The notes beneath the pieces are model-generated. The model was not told where the DNA came from and did not search any database. It saw nothing but the letters and a program-made list of their open reading frames with translations. A DNA stretch of 64,000 bases from Erwinia tracheiphila (GTDB lineage: Bacteria; Pseudomonadota; Gammaproteobacteria; Enterobacterales; Enterobacteriaceae). Location: positions 4,402,001 through 4,466,000 of the forward strand of contig NZ_CP089932.1 of the NCBI RefSeq assembly GCF_021365465.1, read 5' to 3'. Positions 51,986 through 60,528 of the stretch are shown here, piece after piece; the stretch's first letter is position 1; every line of letters starts with the position of its first letter. The position numbers were made by a program, and so were the translations under genes.

Positions 51986-54662
51986 CGGCCTCGATCTGCG
52001 CGATCAGGTTCCAGCTCATCTCGCCGAGGTCCCCCTCGATGGCCGCGCGTGTCCGCTCCAGCGTACTATCAACCCATTTCCCCAACTCTTCGCGACGTTG
52101 GCGAATTTCCTGGCGCGAGCCTTCGACGTGGCGCGGCTTACATTGCCGGCTCACCATTGTGTAAGCCTTGAGCACCTGGAAGAAGGTCAGCGCCGGGCAT
52201 CGTGTGGTGTACTGTTCGGGGTCGGTCGAAGACTGCGGGACACCGCCGCTCAGGTACAAGTCGATCTTGCGCCCGACGATGGGCTGCAACGTATTGAACA
52301 CGCGCAATGCATGGCGCCGATGGCGAGAGGTCAACTCCGGGCTGCGGATCAATGGCAACAATCCCATGCACAGGCTGCCGAGACTCTCAAGGTTGGTTTC
52401 ACGTAATCCGTCGTTCTGCGCGAGCACCGCAACCCGCTCCAACGCCTGCCGTGCCAGCGGACGCATCTGACGATGAAGTTGTGCCGATGAAAGGGCCTTG
52501 AAGAGCATCCCAATATCTTGCGCGCTGGCGGACTCAAAACGCGGGTGCAGCTCCAGGTGCCCGGCCATTGCCTGCAGTTTGGCGCGGCCCAAAGTCTGGA
52601 ACTGTTCCTCATCCAGGTGCAGCAGGCGGGATATCGCGTTGGCCACCATGGGGATCTCCCGCGCCCCGAACTGCTGCCATGGCAACGCTGCCGAGCCGAC
52701 GCGTTCGGCGAGCAGCAACGCTGCCGACTGACACGCCGACCTTCCGAGACATTTGCTCAGCGCATTGAGCGACACAGCCACGTGTCGCTTATCCATGGCT
52801 TGTCGCAGATCGTGGTCCTCCGCCAGCCGCGAGGCCAGCGCGCTGGCGGCGTCCGCGCAGTTCGGCGTGTCGGGCCATTTGCTCAGGGCGTTGAGCGCGT
52901 TGGCCACGCCTTGCGGGTTGAGAGTGTCGCACAGCCCGGGATCACTGGCCAGCCGCGAGGCCAGCGCGCTGGCGGCGTCCGCGCAGTGCGGCGTGTGGGG
53001 CCATTTGCTCAGGGCGTTGAGCGCGGCGGCCAGTTCTTGCGGGTTGAGGGCGTTGCGCAACCCTCGCTCGTCGGCCAGACGCGAGGCCAGCGCGGTGGCA
53101 GCGTCCGCGCACTGCGGCGTGTCGGGCCATTTGCTCAGGGCGTTGAGCGCGTTGGCCACGCCTTGCGGTTCGAGGGCGTTGCGCAACACGCGATCACTGG
53201 CCAGACGCGAGGCCAGCGCGGTGGCGGCGTCCGCGCAGTGCGGCCTGTCGGGCCATTTACTCAGGGCACTCAATGTGTTTCCGAATTCTTGCGGTTTGAG
53301 GACGTTGCGCAATTTGCGATCATTGGCCAGCCTCAGGGCCAGTGCGCTGGCGGCGTCCGCGCACTGCGGCGTATGGGGCCATTTGCTCAGGGCATTGAGC
53401 GTGAGCGTGACGCACTGCCCATCCATCGCATGACGCAACCGGCTGTTGCTGGCGAGCATATCAGCAAGCAAGTACGCCATGGATTGGCAGTCCGTATTAT
53501 CGGACCACTTGCTGAATGCATTAAGTACCAGGCCGATGTTCCTCGCGTCCAAAGATGGCCGGGCCTGGTGGTTACGTTGCAGGTGACGTGCCAGACGAGC
53601 CACCGCGCGTTCACACCTGCCGCTGTTGAAGTTTTTCGTGAAGGCATTCAGGAGCAGGACTGAGTGGAGGTCATCCAGTCCCGACAGATCGTCGGCCTGC
53701 CTGAGTTGTTCGGCGATCCACGCGATTGCATCCATGCACGCTTGCTGGTTAGGGTGCTTGCTCAGCTTGTTGCCCAAATGGGCCAGCTGCTTCAGCGATG
53801 CACCTCCGAACCACCCGGTCTTGTAGAGATACTGTGCCGCAACCTCCGTGCAATGATCGAGATCGCTATGCGTTAAGTCTGCGCCTGTGGCCCGCCTCGC
53901 ACTGGCAATCATCCGAAGGTATTTGTCGAGCCACTGCGCATTGGTTTGCGCGTTGGCGTTCTCATCCAGGAAGGGCAGCGCCAGCCCGCAACGAATGTGA
54001 TGCGCCAGCGCGTTTTTCCGTGCCATCGACACGCACAGTGCAGCGTTATGGTTCTGAGCCATTTGGTTGGGTTCACTCAGCCACTTCCGATACTGCTCTC
54101 GCTGTGTCTTCAACTGCTTTTTTGCAGCCGGATCAAGCTGATGTTCGGCCCGGCGAAGTTCAGCCACCGTCAACTCCATGCCATGCACTGGCCGCTTTGA
54201 CTGCCGATACGACTCCTGCTCTTCCCGAGGCCGTTTTCTTGCTGCCCGGTCGAACTTTTGTTCGGCCAGGGGGGCCTCCCAACCATACCCTGTTCTTTGT
54301 GGCCCACTATGTGATATCGATGCACTGACGTCAGCGGGCATTCTGTCCGGGTGCGGCCCGGTACGGTGTCGGTCGGTGAGCTCATTGCGTCGGTGCGGGG
54401 GAATGGCAGACTGTTGCTGGACATCCCTGCCTCGTGCGCCTCCACTGGTTCCAGTTTGTGCATTCTTGTACAAGAGTTCACTGCGTTGCAGCACCGTCCT
54501 GGGTTCATCCTGCTCCACCCGTCGGCGTTTTGCCGGCTGCCGCTCATTGCAACGGGTGCCGGTACTGCCTGCAGGCTGCTCCCCGGTATTCCTGAGCGGG
54601 TCCTCCTCCGGGAAAGACCGGTTTGTGCTCAATGTGTTTAGATTAACGCTGGAGATTTTCAT
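51639..54662 (-). CDS. SKWP-repeat type III effector, N-terminal part (RipS/XopAD-like)
   Basis: The start is MKISSVNLNTLSTNRSFPEE, with an in-frame stop twelve bases upstream. The first 150 residues are polar and Ser/Arg-rich, as in type III secretion signals. Residues about 334-641 hold seven or eight 42-residue repeats centred on LNALSKWP and CADAASALASRLA, the hallmark of Ralstonia SKWP (RipS) and Xanthomonas XopAD effectors, which fold as stacked helices. A perfect hrp box lies about 380 bases upstream. The frame agrees with the family up to about AKESAEDYAG (near 51920); beyond that it is out of frame. The joined gene would encode about 1,970 residues. Delivery into plant cells is inferred from family and promoter; its target is unknown. 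Confidence 0.88.
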   Translation of the reverse strand: MKISSVNLNTLSTNRSFPEEDPLRNTGEQPAGSTGTRCNERQPAKRRRVEQDEPRTVLQRSELLYKNAQTGTSGGARGRDVQQQSAIPPHRRNELTDRHRTGPHPDRMPADVSASISHSGPQRTGYGWEAPLAEQKFDRAARKRPREEQESYRQSKRPVHGMELTVAELRRAEHQLDPAAKKQLKTQREQYRKWLSEPNQMAQNHNAALCVSMARKNALAHHIRCGLALPFLDENANAQTNAQWLDKYLRMIASARRATGADLTHSDLDHCTEVAAQYLYKTGWFGGASLKQLAHLGNKLSKHPNQQACMDAIAWIAEQLRQADDLSGLDDLHSVLLLNAFTKNFNSGRCERAVARLARHLQRNHQARPSLDARNIGLVLNAFSKWSDNTDCQSMAYLLADMLASNSRLRHAMDGQCVTLTLNALSKWPHTPQCADAASALALRLANDRKLRNVLKPQEFGNTLSALSKWPDRPHCADAATALASRLASDRVLRNALEPQGVANALNALSKWPDTPQCADAATALASRLADERGLRNALNPQELAAALNALSKWPHTPHCADAASALASRLASDPGLCDTLNPQGVANALNALSKWPDTPNCADAASALASRLAEDHDLRQAMDKRHVAVSLNALSKCLGRSACQSAALLLAERVGSAALPWQQFGAREIPMVANAISRLLHLDEEQFQTLGRAKLQAMAGHLELHPRFESASAQDIGMLFKALSSAQLHRQMRPLARQALERVAVLAQNDGLRETNLESLGSLCMGLLPLIRSPELTSRHRRHALRVFNTLQPIVGRKIDLYLSGGVPQSSTDPEQYTTRCPALTFFQVLKAYTMVSRQCKPRHVEGSRQEIRQRREELGKWVDSTLERTRAAIEGDLGEMSWNLIAQIEAGDLVFDALDLRMAKESAEDYAGPSTEPVRPWRRAPEHAVGPRRARRAATRQRQHDLHRGRSAWQGSFEQCDRDEQALLAVYKADGLAVGRGPAAWGDFDVHARAYAHLQRRTLAL
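52740..53660 (-). repeat. 126-bp coding repeats (42-residue SKWP units)
   Basis: A segment reading GGGCCATTTGCTCAGGGC on the plus strand recurs at 126-base intervals (about 52876, 53002, 53128, 53380; a variant at 53254). Each unit encodes xxLNALSKWPxTPxCADAA followed by SALASRLAxDxxLRxxLxPQ. The central units are most alike, the outer ones degenerate. Confidence 0.92.
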
Positions 54663-54671
54663 GCCTGTAAT

Positions 54672-54950
54672 TTAGTCCATCCGACTGCAGCCGTTGTCAC
54701 AATTGAATCGCACCTGGTCGTAGTTCCTGACGGTCAAGACCTCATTGGTCTGCCGCAATTCGATCTGGTGCACCGGATGTTCATACCGTCGCAGGTCCCT
54801 GAACGAGGCTCCGCTCCCCCAACAGGGCCACCTCAGTGGCGCGTGCAGTCAAGGTGACGTTTGGCCGCTTCGCGTTCGCGCTGCAGTGCTGTCTCGGCGC
54901 ACTGCAGCTGTGTACTGGGCGAGCCAGACTCTTGACGGGCCTGCTGAACG
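54672..54950 (-). pseudogene. Decayed small gene between hrp box and effector
   Basis: Protein-like text is scattered over three reverse frames: QLQCAETALQREREAAKRHL (to about 54850), then ATEVALLGERSL, then FRDLRRYEHPVHQIELRQ and TNEVLTVRNYDQVRFNCDNG ending CSRMD with a stop 8 bases before the effector ATG. At least two frameshifts separate the pieces. Regularly placed Cys suggest a small secreted protein or a former partner. I do not recognise the family, and there is no clear chaperone resemblance. Confidence 0.4.
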
Positions 54951-55039
54951 GTTGGCTATTTCGCAGCGTCTATTTAAAGGTTTTCGACCGCTGACGCTGA
55001 AGTGATGCAGCCACCAAATTTTCATCAAAATGCTCGAAT

Positions 55040-55068
55040 TGTGTGGCCTTTGGGACGGATTCGGTTCC
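55040..55068 (-). promoter_or_regulatory. hrp box (HrpL-dependent promoter)
   Basis: Read on the reverse strand the site is GGAACC, sixteen bases, then CCACACA, an exact match to the consensus GGAACC-N15/16-CCACNNA recognised by the HrpL sigma factor of Erwinia and Pseudomonas. It points towards the SKWP effector gene whose start is about 380 bases downstream. No other full match was seen in the window by eye. Confidence 0.85.
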
Positions 55069-55130
55069 ATCCAAACGTGGGCTTTATTTGGCACAGTTGG
55101 GGCGTTGGTGCATGGATGGCTAAAGTTTTG

Positions 55131-55260
55131 ACATCCTCCCCGCCCTGAAGGACGGGGATTCCTACAGCGTTCAGACCGGAGCCTGAATCACCCCGGCGGG
55201 TTCCTGCTTCAACGGGCGGTCTGACTGCACCATCCCTCCACAGGCAAGCACGGCATGTCC
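55131..55260 (-). ncRNA. Candidate omega RNA of TnpB
   Basis: In IS200/IS605 elements the guide RNA arises from the tnpB 3' end and the right end of the element. Here that stretch includes the last 80 bases of tnpB and the hairpin CCCCGTCCTTCAGGGCGGGG. The guide would be the DNA just beyond the element (left of 55130, on the reverse strand). Limits are inferred, not seen. Confidence 0.35.
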
Positions 55261-56388
55261 TGCCGCTAAAATGTTACGAGCACCGTTGATATCCGCATTC
55301 TCGGTATATCCGCACTCAAGGCACACAAATTTACTTTGTGACAGGCGGCTCGATTTCTCTGTATGACCGCAGCAGGCGCAACGCTGGCTGCTATAGGCCG
55401 GAGGTATCGCAAGAACCTGACCACCGCGCCAGAGTTACTTGTACTCAAGCTGCCGACGCATTTCATACCAGCCCTGATCCAATATCGAACGGTTCAGACC
55501 TGATTTGGCTTTGACATTGCGACCGTGTTGCTCTGCCGTACCTTTTGCCGACTTCGACATGTTACTGACCTTCAAATCCTCAATAACAATCATTGCGTGG
55601 TTTTTGCTGATTTCACTGGTGACTTCGTGAAGGTAGTCGCGCCGGATATTGGCAACATGCAAGTGGTGACGCCGGATTTTTTGTTTTTGTTTCTGCCCGT
55701 TGGCACTGAATTTAACTTTGCGGCTTAACTGGCGCTGGAGCATCACCAGCTTACGCTGACCTGATTTAAAACTGCTGACGGGCTGATATATCGTGCCATC
55801 AGAAAGCGTGGCGAGTTTCGTTATTCCGGCATCGAGTCCGACCATCAACTCTGCGTTGTGAACCGGATAAGCCACTTCGTATTCCGTCTGGATACTGACA
55901 TACCATTTACCGCATGACTGGCTGACCGTGACGTTTTTCACTTCGCCAATGACTTCACGACTGTTGCGATAACGAATCCACCCTAACCTGGGCAACGAGA
56001 TACGACTATTGGCTTTATCGAGCTTCACGCCTTGCGGGTAGCGGAATGCGTCATTTTGACCGCGTTTTTTGAAACGAGGAAATGCAGCACGCTTCTGGAA
56101 GAAATTTTTGTAGCCGCGTTCCAGCTCTTTCAGTGACTGCCGCAACGGCTGCGAGGGGGATGCTTTCAGCCATTGTGTTTCAGGGGATGCTTTCCAATCA
56201 ATGAGCCATGAAGTCATTTTTGTGTAGGGAATGAATTTTCCCCCTGACTCAGGGTTCTTATTTTGAAGATCCAGTGCACGGTTAAAAACGAAGCAACAAG
56301 CCCCTGCGAAGCGCCGCATATCGCGCTCCTGCTGACCATTTGGTCTTGACTGGAATTTGAAGGCTTGAAGTCGTTTAATGGCTATCAT
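55171..56388 (-). pseudogene. tnpB: TnpB RNA-guided nuclease, one internal stop
   Basis: The frame of 405 residues is continuous except for TAA at 55435-55437, which follows MRRQLEYK and precedes LWRGGQVLAIPPAYSSQRC. Related proteins have Gln there, so a single C-to-T change explains it. The RuvC-like residues are Asp in VGLDAGITKLATL, Glu in IVIEDLKVSNMS and Asp in [13 protein letters not shown]; the zinc finger is CACCGH and CLECG. The truncated product ending at 55435 lacks the zinc finger and the last Asp and should not cut DNA. TnpB of this family is guided by the omega RNA to the empty donor site. Confidence 0.85.
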
Positions 56389-56401
56389 TATACTTTGGTC
56401 T

Positions 56402-56818
56402 ATGACAAAAGAAACTGATATTCGCCGTGGAAGACACTGTGTTTTCCTAATGCACGTTCACCTGGTGTTTGTAGCCAAATATCGTCGAAAGATATTCGAT
56501 CAGGATGCCATTGAAAAGCTACGCAGCTACTTTGCCAGCGTCTGCGCTGATTTTGATGTTGAACTGGTTGAGATGGACGGAGAATGCGATCATGTGCATT
56601 TGCTAATCAACTACCCGCCAAAGCTCGCAGTATCGAATATGGTCAACAGTCTTAAAGGCGTATCCAGCAGGCTGCTTCGCCGTGACCGGCCAGATATCGC
56701 CCTACGCTATTACTACAAAGGCGTTCTGTGGACACCGGGCTACTTTGCAAGTAGTTGCGGTGGTGCGCCGATTTCGATCATCCGGCAATACATCGAACAG
56801 CAGCAAACACCAGGTTAG
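56402..56818 (+). CDS. tnpA: TnpA Y1 transposase (IS200/IS605)
   Basis: This 138-residue single-strand DNA transposase has the HUH motif DHVHLLINYPP and the catalytic Tyr in ISIIRQYIEQQ. The start MTKETDIRRGRHCVFLMHVH at 56402 is preferred because it matches the family; an in-frame ATG at 56378 would overlap tnpB. It transcribes divergently from tnpB. All key residues are present, so the element may still move even though its TnpB is interrupted. Confidence 0.9.
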   Translation: MTKETDIRRGRHCVFLMHVHLVFVAKYRRKIFDQDAIEKLRSYFASVCADFDVELVEMDGECDHVHLLINYPPKLAVSNMVNSLKGVSSRLLRRDRPDIALRYYYKGVLWTPGYFASSCGGAPISIIRQYIEQQQTPG

Positions 56819-56875
56819 TCGGAAAACCGCGCCTTATATCCCCGCCCTGAAGGACGGGGATATAAGGCGCACTGG

Positions 56876-56937
56876 GTAATCTGACAGACACCTGTATAAA
56901 TAACCGGTAACTGTCAGATCAGGTCTGAGCTAGTACA
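56876..56937. repeat. Orphan IS481-family right end
   Basis: About 60 bases, from TAATCTGACAGACACC to GAGCTAGTACA, match the right ends at 477-536 and 63761-63820, but there is no transposase beside it. It probably remains after IS200/IS605 insertion or deletion removed the rest. Confidence 0.85.
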
Positions 56938-56940
56938 TTT

Positions 56941-57375
56941 TTAGTCGGCTAGGAAATTATTTAGTTCCCATGACTCACGGTCAGTTAACAACCTCTTGAA
57001 ATTCAGGTCAACGCTATTTTCGATTTTTACGTTATTCAATCCCGATTCGGGAGGTGTGCTTGCCATCATGACATGTGATTTATTAATGTCTGCAAAATTA
57101 AAAATTTTTTCCATGTCGTTACTTTTTAAATCTACATTTTTAAAAATCAAAAATGCAGAGTGTATATTTTTATTTTTTGTTTCGCTAAGCCACTGGAATT
57201 CCTGTTTGCAGAAATCAGAATCCAGCCACTCAGGCGTTATGAAGAATGCCATTTTTTTTGCGTGCGCAATCCCATTTTTGTACCCGACATCCCAAAACGG
57301 GTTTTGCATTTTAAATACATCTACATGTTGTAGTTTCTCAAGTTTTGTAAATTTGTTTGATTGCAGGCTGATTGA
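56941..57375 (-). pseudogene. TIR-like domain protein, 5'-truncated by IS1
   Basis: The frame is open from the IS1 edge at 57375 (SISLQSNKFTKLEKLQHVDV) through MQNPFWDVGYKNGIAHAKKM, then AFFITPEWLDSDFCKQEFQW to a stop at 56941. The sequence around ITPEWLDSDFCKQEF resembles the S-x-x-Y/W-x-x-S-x-(W/F)C-x-x-E motif of TIR domains, where the Glu is catalytic for NAD cleavage. The beginning of the domain lies beyond the IS1 and is not seen. The identification is tentative. AT-rich composition sets it apart from the neighbouring effector. Confidence 0.45.
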
Positions 57376-58140
57376 GTCGTGACGCAGACTTGCTGATCAC
57401 GTATGCTTTGCGCTTTGGATGTAATATATGGCTAAAGTTGATGTCGTCTGCCCTCAGTGCAATGAAACTCATGCTGTACGATGTAACGGACATTCAGCAT
57501 CCGGTGCCCAACGTTACATCTGCAAGCATTGTTCAAAGACCTTTCTGCTCAACTTTAGCTACTCCGGTGCCAAACCAGACATACACCAGACCATTGTTAA
57601 TATGGCCATGAATGGTTACGGATGTCGCGATACCGCACGGGTTCTCGGTATCAGCCTCAATACGGTTCTGCGGCACGTAAAAAAATTTCCCCAAAGCAGG
57701 TAGCTGAGAATATCGACCCCGAAACGGAGGTTGTTATCTGCTGTGAAGCCGGTGAACAATGGTCTTACGTGCGGTGTAAAAGCAATCCCCGGTGGTTGTT
57801 CTATGCTTATGACCGTATCCGCAAACGTGCTCTGGCCCATGTCTTCGGCCCGAGAAATGCCCCGACCCTGCGACGATTGCTGGCCCTGTTAAGCAAATTT
57901 AACATTGCCTTTTATATGACAGATGCCTGGCCGGTTTATAAAGTTCTGTTAAGTGCAACAAGCCACGTGGTGAGCAAGAAATATACCCAACGGACAGAAC
58001 GACATAATCTTAATCTTCGCACACATATCAAACGACTGACCCGCAGAACAATTTGCTTTTCGAAGTCAGAGGAAATGCATGATAAGATCATCGGTTGGTA
58101 TCTTACTCTTCATCATTATCAATAAATCTGCGTCACGACC
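57376..58140 (+). mobile_element. IS1-family element, copy 3 (no target duplication)
   Basis: The ends are GTCGTGACGCAGA and TCTGCGTCACGACC. The flanks (CTGATTGA left, CAGATTTG right) do not repeat, so the sequences beside it were probably brought together by a rearrangement. Its left edge interrupts the TIR-like gene. Confidence 0.92.
57428..58125 (+). CDS. IS1-family transposase InsA/InsB, joined by -1 frameshift
   Basis: InsA occupies 57428-57703 and the InsB part reaches 58125. It differs from copy 1 at a few positions (LRHVKKFPQSR, AARKKISPKQ, SATSHVV). The seven-A slippage run is preserved. All catalytic text seen in copy 1 is present, so it may be active and could have supplied the transposase for movements of the other copies. 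Confidence 0.9.
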
Positions 58141-58756
58141 CAGATTTGAATACCCTGTTATTTAATCTTTGTCTGGCGAATGGTTGTAAAGCGAAATGTA
58201 TCCGGCGTGACGAGCCCTTCTACGTTTCATTTTAATAAGGGATTGAATCTGCGCTCCCGGCCAGTAAATAAATACGTTTTTTCAGCTCCCGATTTGCTTT
58301 TATAAAGCTTTATATTTAAGTCCAAAGCAGTACGGGAATTCCGATCACGACCGCCTGACAAAAAGGAGAGATACCATCTCTTCCACTGCCAATCCCACTA
58401 TATAAGTGGTGGTATTTGCGCATTCAGTTCCATCAGGAAGAGAAATAAATAGTTCTTTATATTACAAAGCGATGCGCTGTCGTACCTGAAAACAAAGATT
58501 TTTATACGCCAGCAGGGGGTTATGCTAAAAGAAATTACCATAACGGAACGGCATACTAAATAGCTGTAATAAATAGCGCTGCGCTTTAACCAAATTTTGT
58601 CGGGCAAGGGACAGACACGATTAATGGCAAGCAAGTGGTAGTGCAGAAAGACTGGTCGAAAAATGGCGGGCGTCACGGTGTCAGACGCCGCCAGTGAATG
58701 CCGTCTGCGCTGTCAGAATCGATCCTGTCATCGTCATCGGCGCGCACAGACAAAAG
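58141..58756. other. Gap before ggt
   Basis: No gene is supported. A reverse frame at 58398-58676 (92 residues) has no recognisable features. Confidence 0.45.
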
Positions 58757-58786
58757 CCTGCGCTATTGATAACAACAGCGCAGACA
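58757..58786 (-). terminator. Terminator of ggt
   Basis: CTGCGCT and AGCGCAG arms around a 12-base loop, followed on the reverse strand by CTTTTG, lie about 15 bases beyond the ggt stop. Confidence 0.6.
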
Positions 58787-58797
58787 ATCAGAAAGGT

Positions 58798-60528
58798 TTA
58801 GTAACCGGCGGTTGAACCACCCATCGTTCGGGGATCGGAAGCGCCATAGCGCATTCCATCCAGCCCAATCATAATACTTTGCGTACTGCCCATCGCAGGC
58901 ATGACTTTCACATGCTGACCTTTTGCTTCCAGCAGCTTTAACGTGTCCGGGCTAAAGCCTTTCTCTACCCGAAGCTGGTCTGGCAGCCACTGATGATGGA
59001 AACGGGGTGCGGCGGTTGCTTCAGCGATGTTCATCCCATAATCAATGCTGTTCAGCACCATTTGCAGCACGGTGGTAATAATCCGACTGCCACCCGGGCT
59101 GCCTGTGACCAACCAGGTTTTACCGTTTTTGGCAACAATGATCGGTGACATGGAGGAAAGCGGGCGTTTGTAAGGGTGGACGGCATTCGCTTCGCCGCCC
59201 ACCAGTCCATAGACGTTTGGCGTACCCGGTTTCGCGGAGAAATCATCCATTTCATTGTTCATCAGGATGCCGCTATTACCCGCCACAATACCGCTGCCAA
59301 AGTTAGTATTCAGGGTATAGGTCACCGCTACCGCGTTGCCTTCTTTATCCACTACCGAAAAATGGGTGGTCTGATTGCTTTCATAAGGCGCAAGCTTTCC
59401 AGGTTTGATTTCAGCCGAAGGACGCGCCTTGTTGATATCAATCTGCTGCGCGAGGGATTTCGCATAGGCTTTGCTGGTTAGTGCCTGAACAGGTACTTTG
59501 ACAAAGTCCGGGTCACCCAAGTATTGCGCACGATCAGCATAGGCGTACTTTTCCGCTTCCGCCACCACCTGGATGGCATCGGCGCTGCCGAAGCCCATTT
59601 TTGCCAGATCGAAGTTCTCTACAATGTTGAGGATCTGCACGATATGAATACCACCGGAGGACGGTGGCGGCATGGAATACACTTCGTAGCCGCGATAGCT
59701 GCCGCTGACCGGCTCGCGCTCCACGGCTCTATAATTAGCCATATCCGCCTTATCGATCAACCCGCCGTTAGCCGCCATCTCTTTGGCTATCTGATCCGCA
59801 ATAGCACCTTTGTAAAACGCATCCGGTCCCTGCTTCGCAATCAGTTCAAGACTGCGCGCAAGATTATGCTGCACCAGCTTTTCCCCGCGTGCATAGGGTG
59901 TACCGTCCGGCTTGAAGAAAATGGCTTTGCTGTTGGCATGGTTGAACAGCACTTCTTTGCCATAAACGTTGAGATCGTCGGCTAACGCTTCATTCACCAC
60001 AATGCCTTTGTCTGCCAGCCTGATTGCGGGCGCAATCAGGCTGCTCAACGGCAAGGTGCCGTATTCTTTATTCGCCAGCGCAAATCCTGCCACCGTTCCG
60101 GGCACCCCGGATGCAAGGTGCGAGGTCAATGACTTTTTGCTGTCAGCGTTACCCTGCGCATCAAGAAACATATCCCGGCTGGCACGGGTCGGCGCCATTT
60201 CGCGGAAATCAATCGAAGTGGTATGGCCGGAAGCAGTACGTATCATCATAAAGCCACCACCACCAAGGTTCCCGGCCTGGGGATGGGTGACTGCCAGTGC
60301 ATAGCCCACGGCAACGGCAGCATCCACTGCGTTTCCCCCCTGCCTGAGAATCTCCACACCGACCTGCGTAGCGGTGGCATCAACCGATGCCACCATTCCA
60401 TGCGGCTCCTTCATCGGATGAAAGGTATCAGCACCCAGACCGTAAGGCACAGGGGCTGCCCCCGCGGCCTGCCAGAAAAACAATCCTGCCATCAATGGCG
60501 TGGCAATTCGTACTATCTTCCCTGTCAT
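58798..60528 (-). CDS. ggt: Gamma-glutamyltranspeptidase
   Basis: This 576-residue periplasmic N-terminal nucleophile hydrolase cleaves glutathione and other gamma-glutamyl compounds. The start at 60528 (MTGKIVRIATPLMAGLFFWQ) has GGAGG upstream and gives a proper signal peptide ending AAGA. Substrate-side text includes GGGFMMIRTASGHTTSIDFR. The autoprocessing site and nucleophile Thr are in ESNQTTHFSVVDKEGNAVAV, followed by LNTNFGSGIVAG and PLSSMSPIIVAKNGK with the conserved SS. Size equals E. coli Ggt (580). It stands alone, with IS debris on both sides. Confidence 0.95.
   Translation of the reverse strand: MTGKIVRIATPLMAGLFFWQAAGAAPVPYGLGADTFHPMKEPHGMVASVDATATQVGVEILRQGGNAVDAAVAVGYALAVTHPQAGNLGGGGFMMIRTASGHTTSIDFREMAPTRASRDMFLDAQGNADSKKSLTSHLASGVPGTVAGFALANKEYGTLPLSSLIAPAIRLADKGIVVNEALADDLNVYGKEVLFNHANSKAIFFKPDGTPYARGEKLVQHNLARSLELIAKQGPDAFYKGAIADQIAKEMAANGGLIDKADMANYRAVEREPVSGSYRGYEVYSMPPPSSGGIHIVQILNIVENFDLAKMGFGSADAIQVVAEAEKYAYADRAQYLGDPDFVKVPVQALTSKAYAKSLAQQIDINKARPSAEIKPGKLAPYESNQTTHFSVVDKEGNAVAVTYTLNTNFGSGIVAGNSGILMNNEMDDFSAKPGTPNVYGLVGGEANAVHPYKRPLSSMSPIIVAKNGKTWLVTGSPGGSRIITTVLQMVLNSIDYGMNIAEATAAPRFHHQWLPDQLRVEKGFSPDTLKLLEAKGQHVKVMPAMGSTQSIMIGLDGMRYGASDPRTMGGSTAGY

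Larger units (their letters stand above)
55130..56875. mobile_element. IS200/IS605-type element
   Basis: Divergent tnpB and tnpA lie between two copies of the hairpin sequence CCCCGCCCTGAAGGACGGGG (55138-55158 and 56840-56860), typical of the folded ends of this family. No target duplication is expected, since insertion is single-stranded. It lies directly upstream of the hrp box region and next to an orphan IS481 end. Confidence 0.88.

Noticed and set aside
52740..53660. Regular repeats in the GC-rich locus as a CRISPR array
   Set aside because: The period is 126 bases, in frame with a long protein, and no unrelated spacers are present. They are protein-coding SKWP repeats.
52518..53663. 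Long plus-strand frame of 381 residues opposite the effector
   Set aside because: It is antisense to the SKWP repeats and arises from high G+C and lack of stops. It has no start signal or recognisable domain.
54849..55094. 81-residue reverse frame spanning the hrp box
   Set aside because: It starts upstream of the promoter and reads through it, so it would not be in the HrpL transcript. It also lacks recognisable features.
56836..56875. Strong palindrome near tnpA as a terminator or REP element
   Set aside because: The same sequence occurs at the other end of the element, so it is an IS200/IS605 terminal hairpin.
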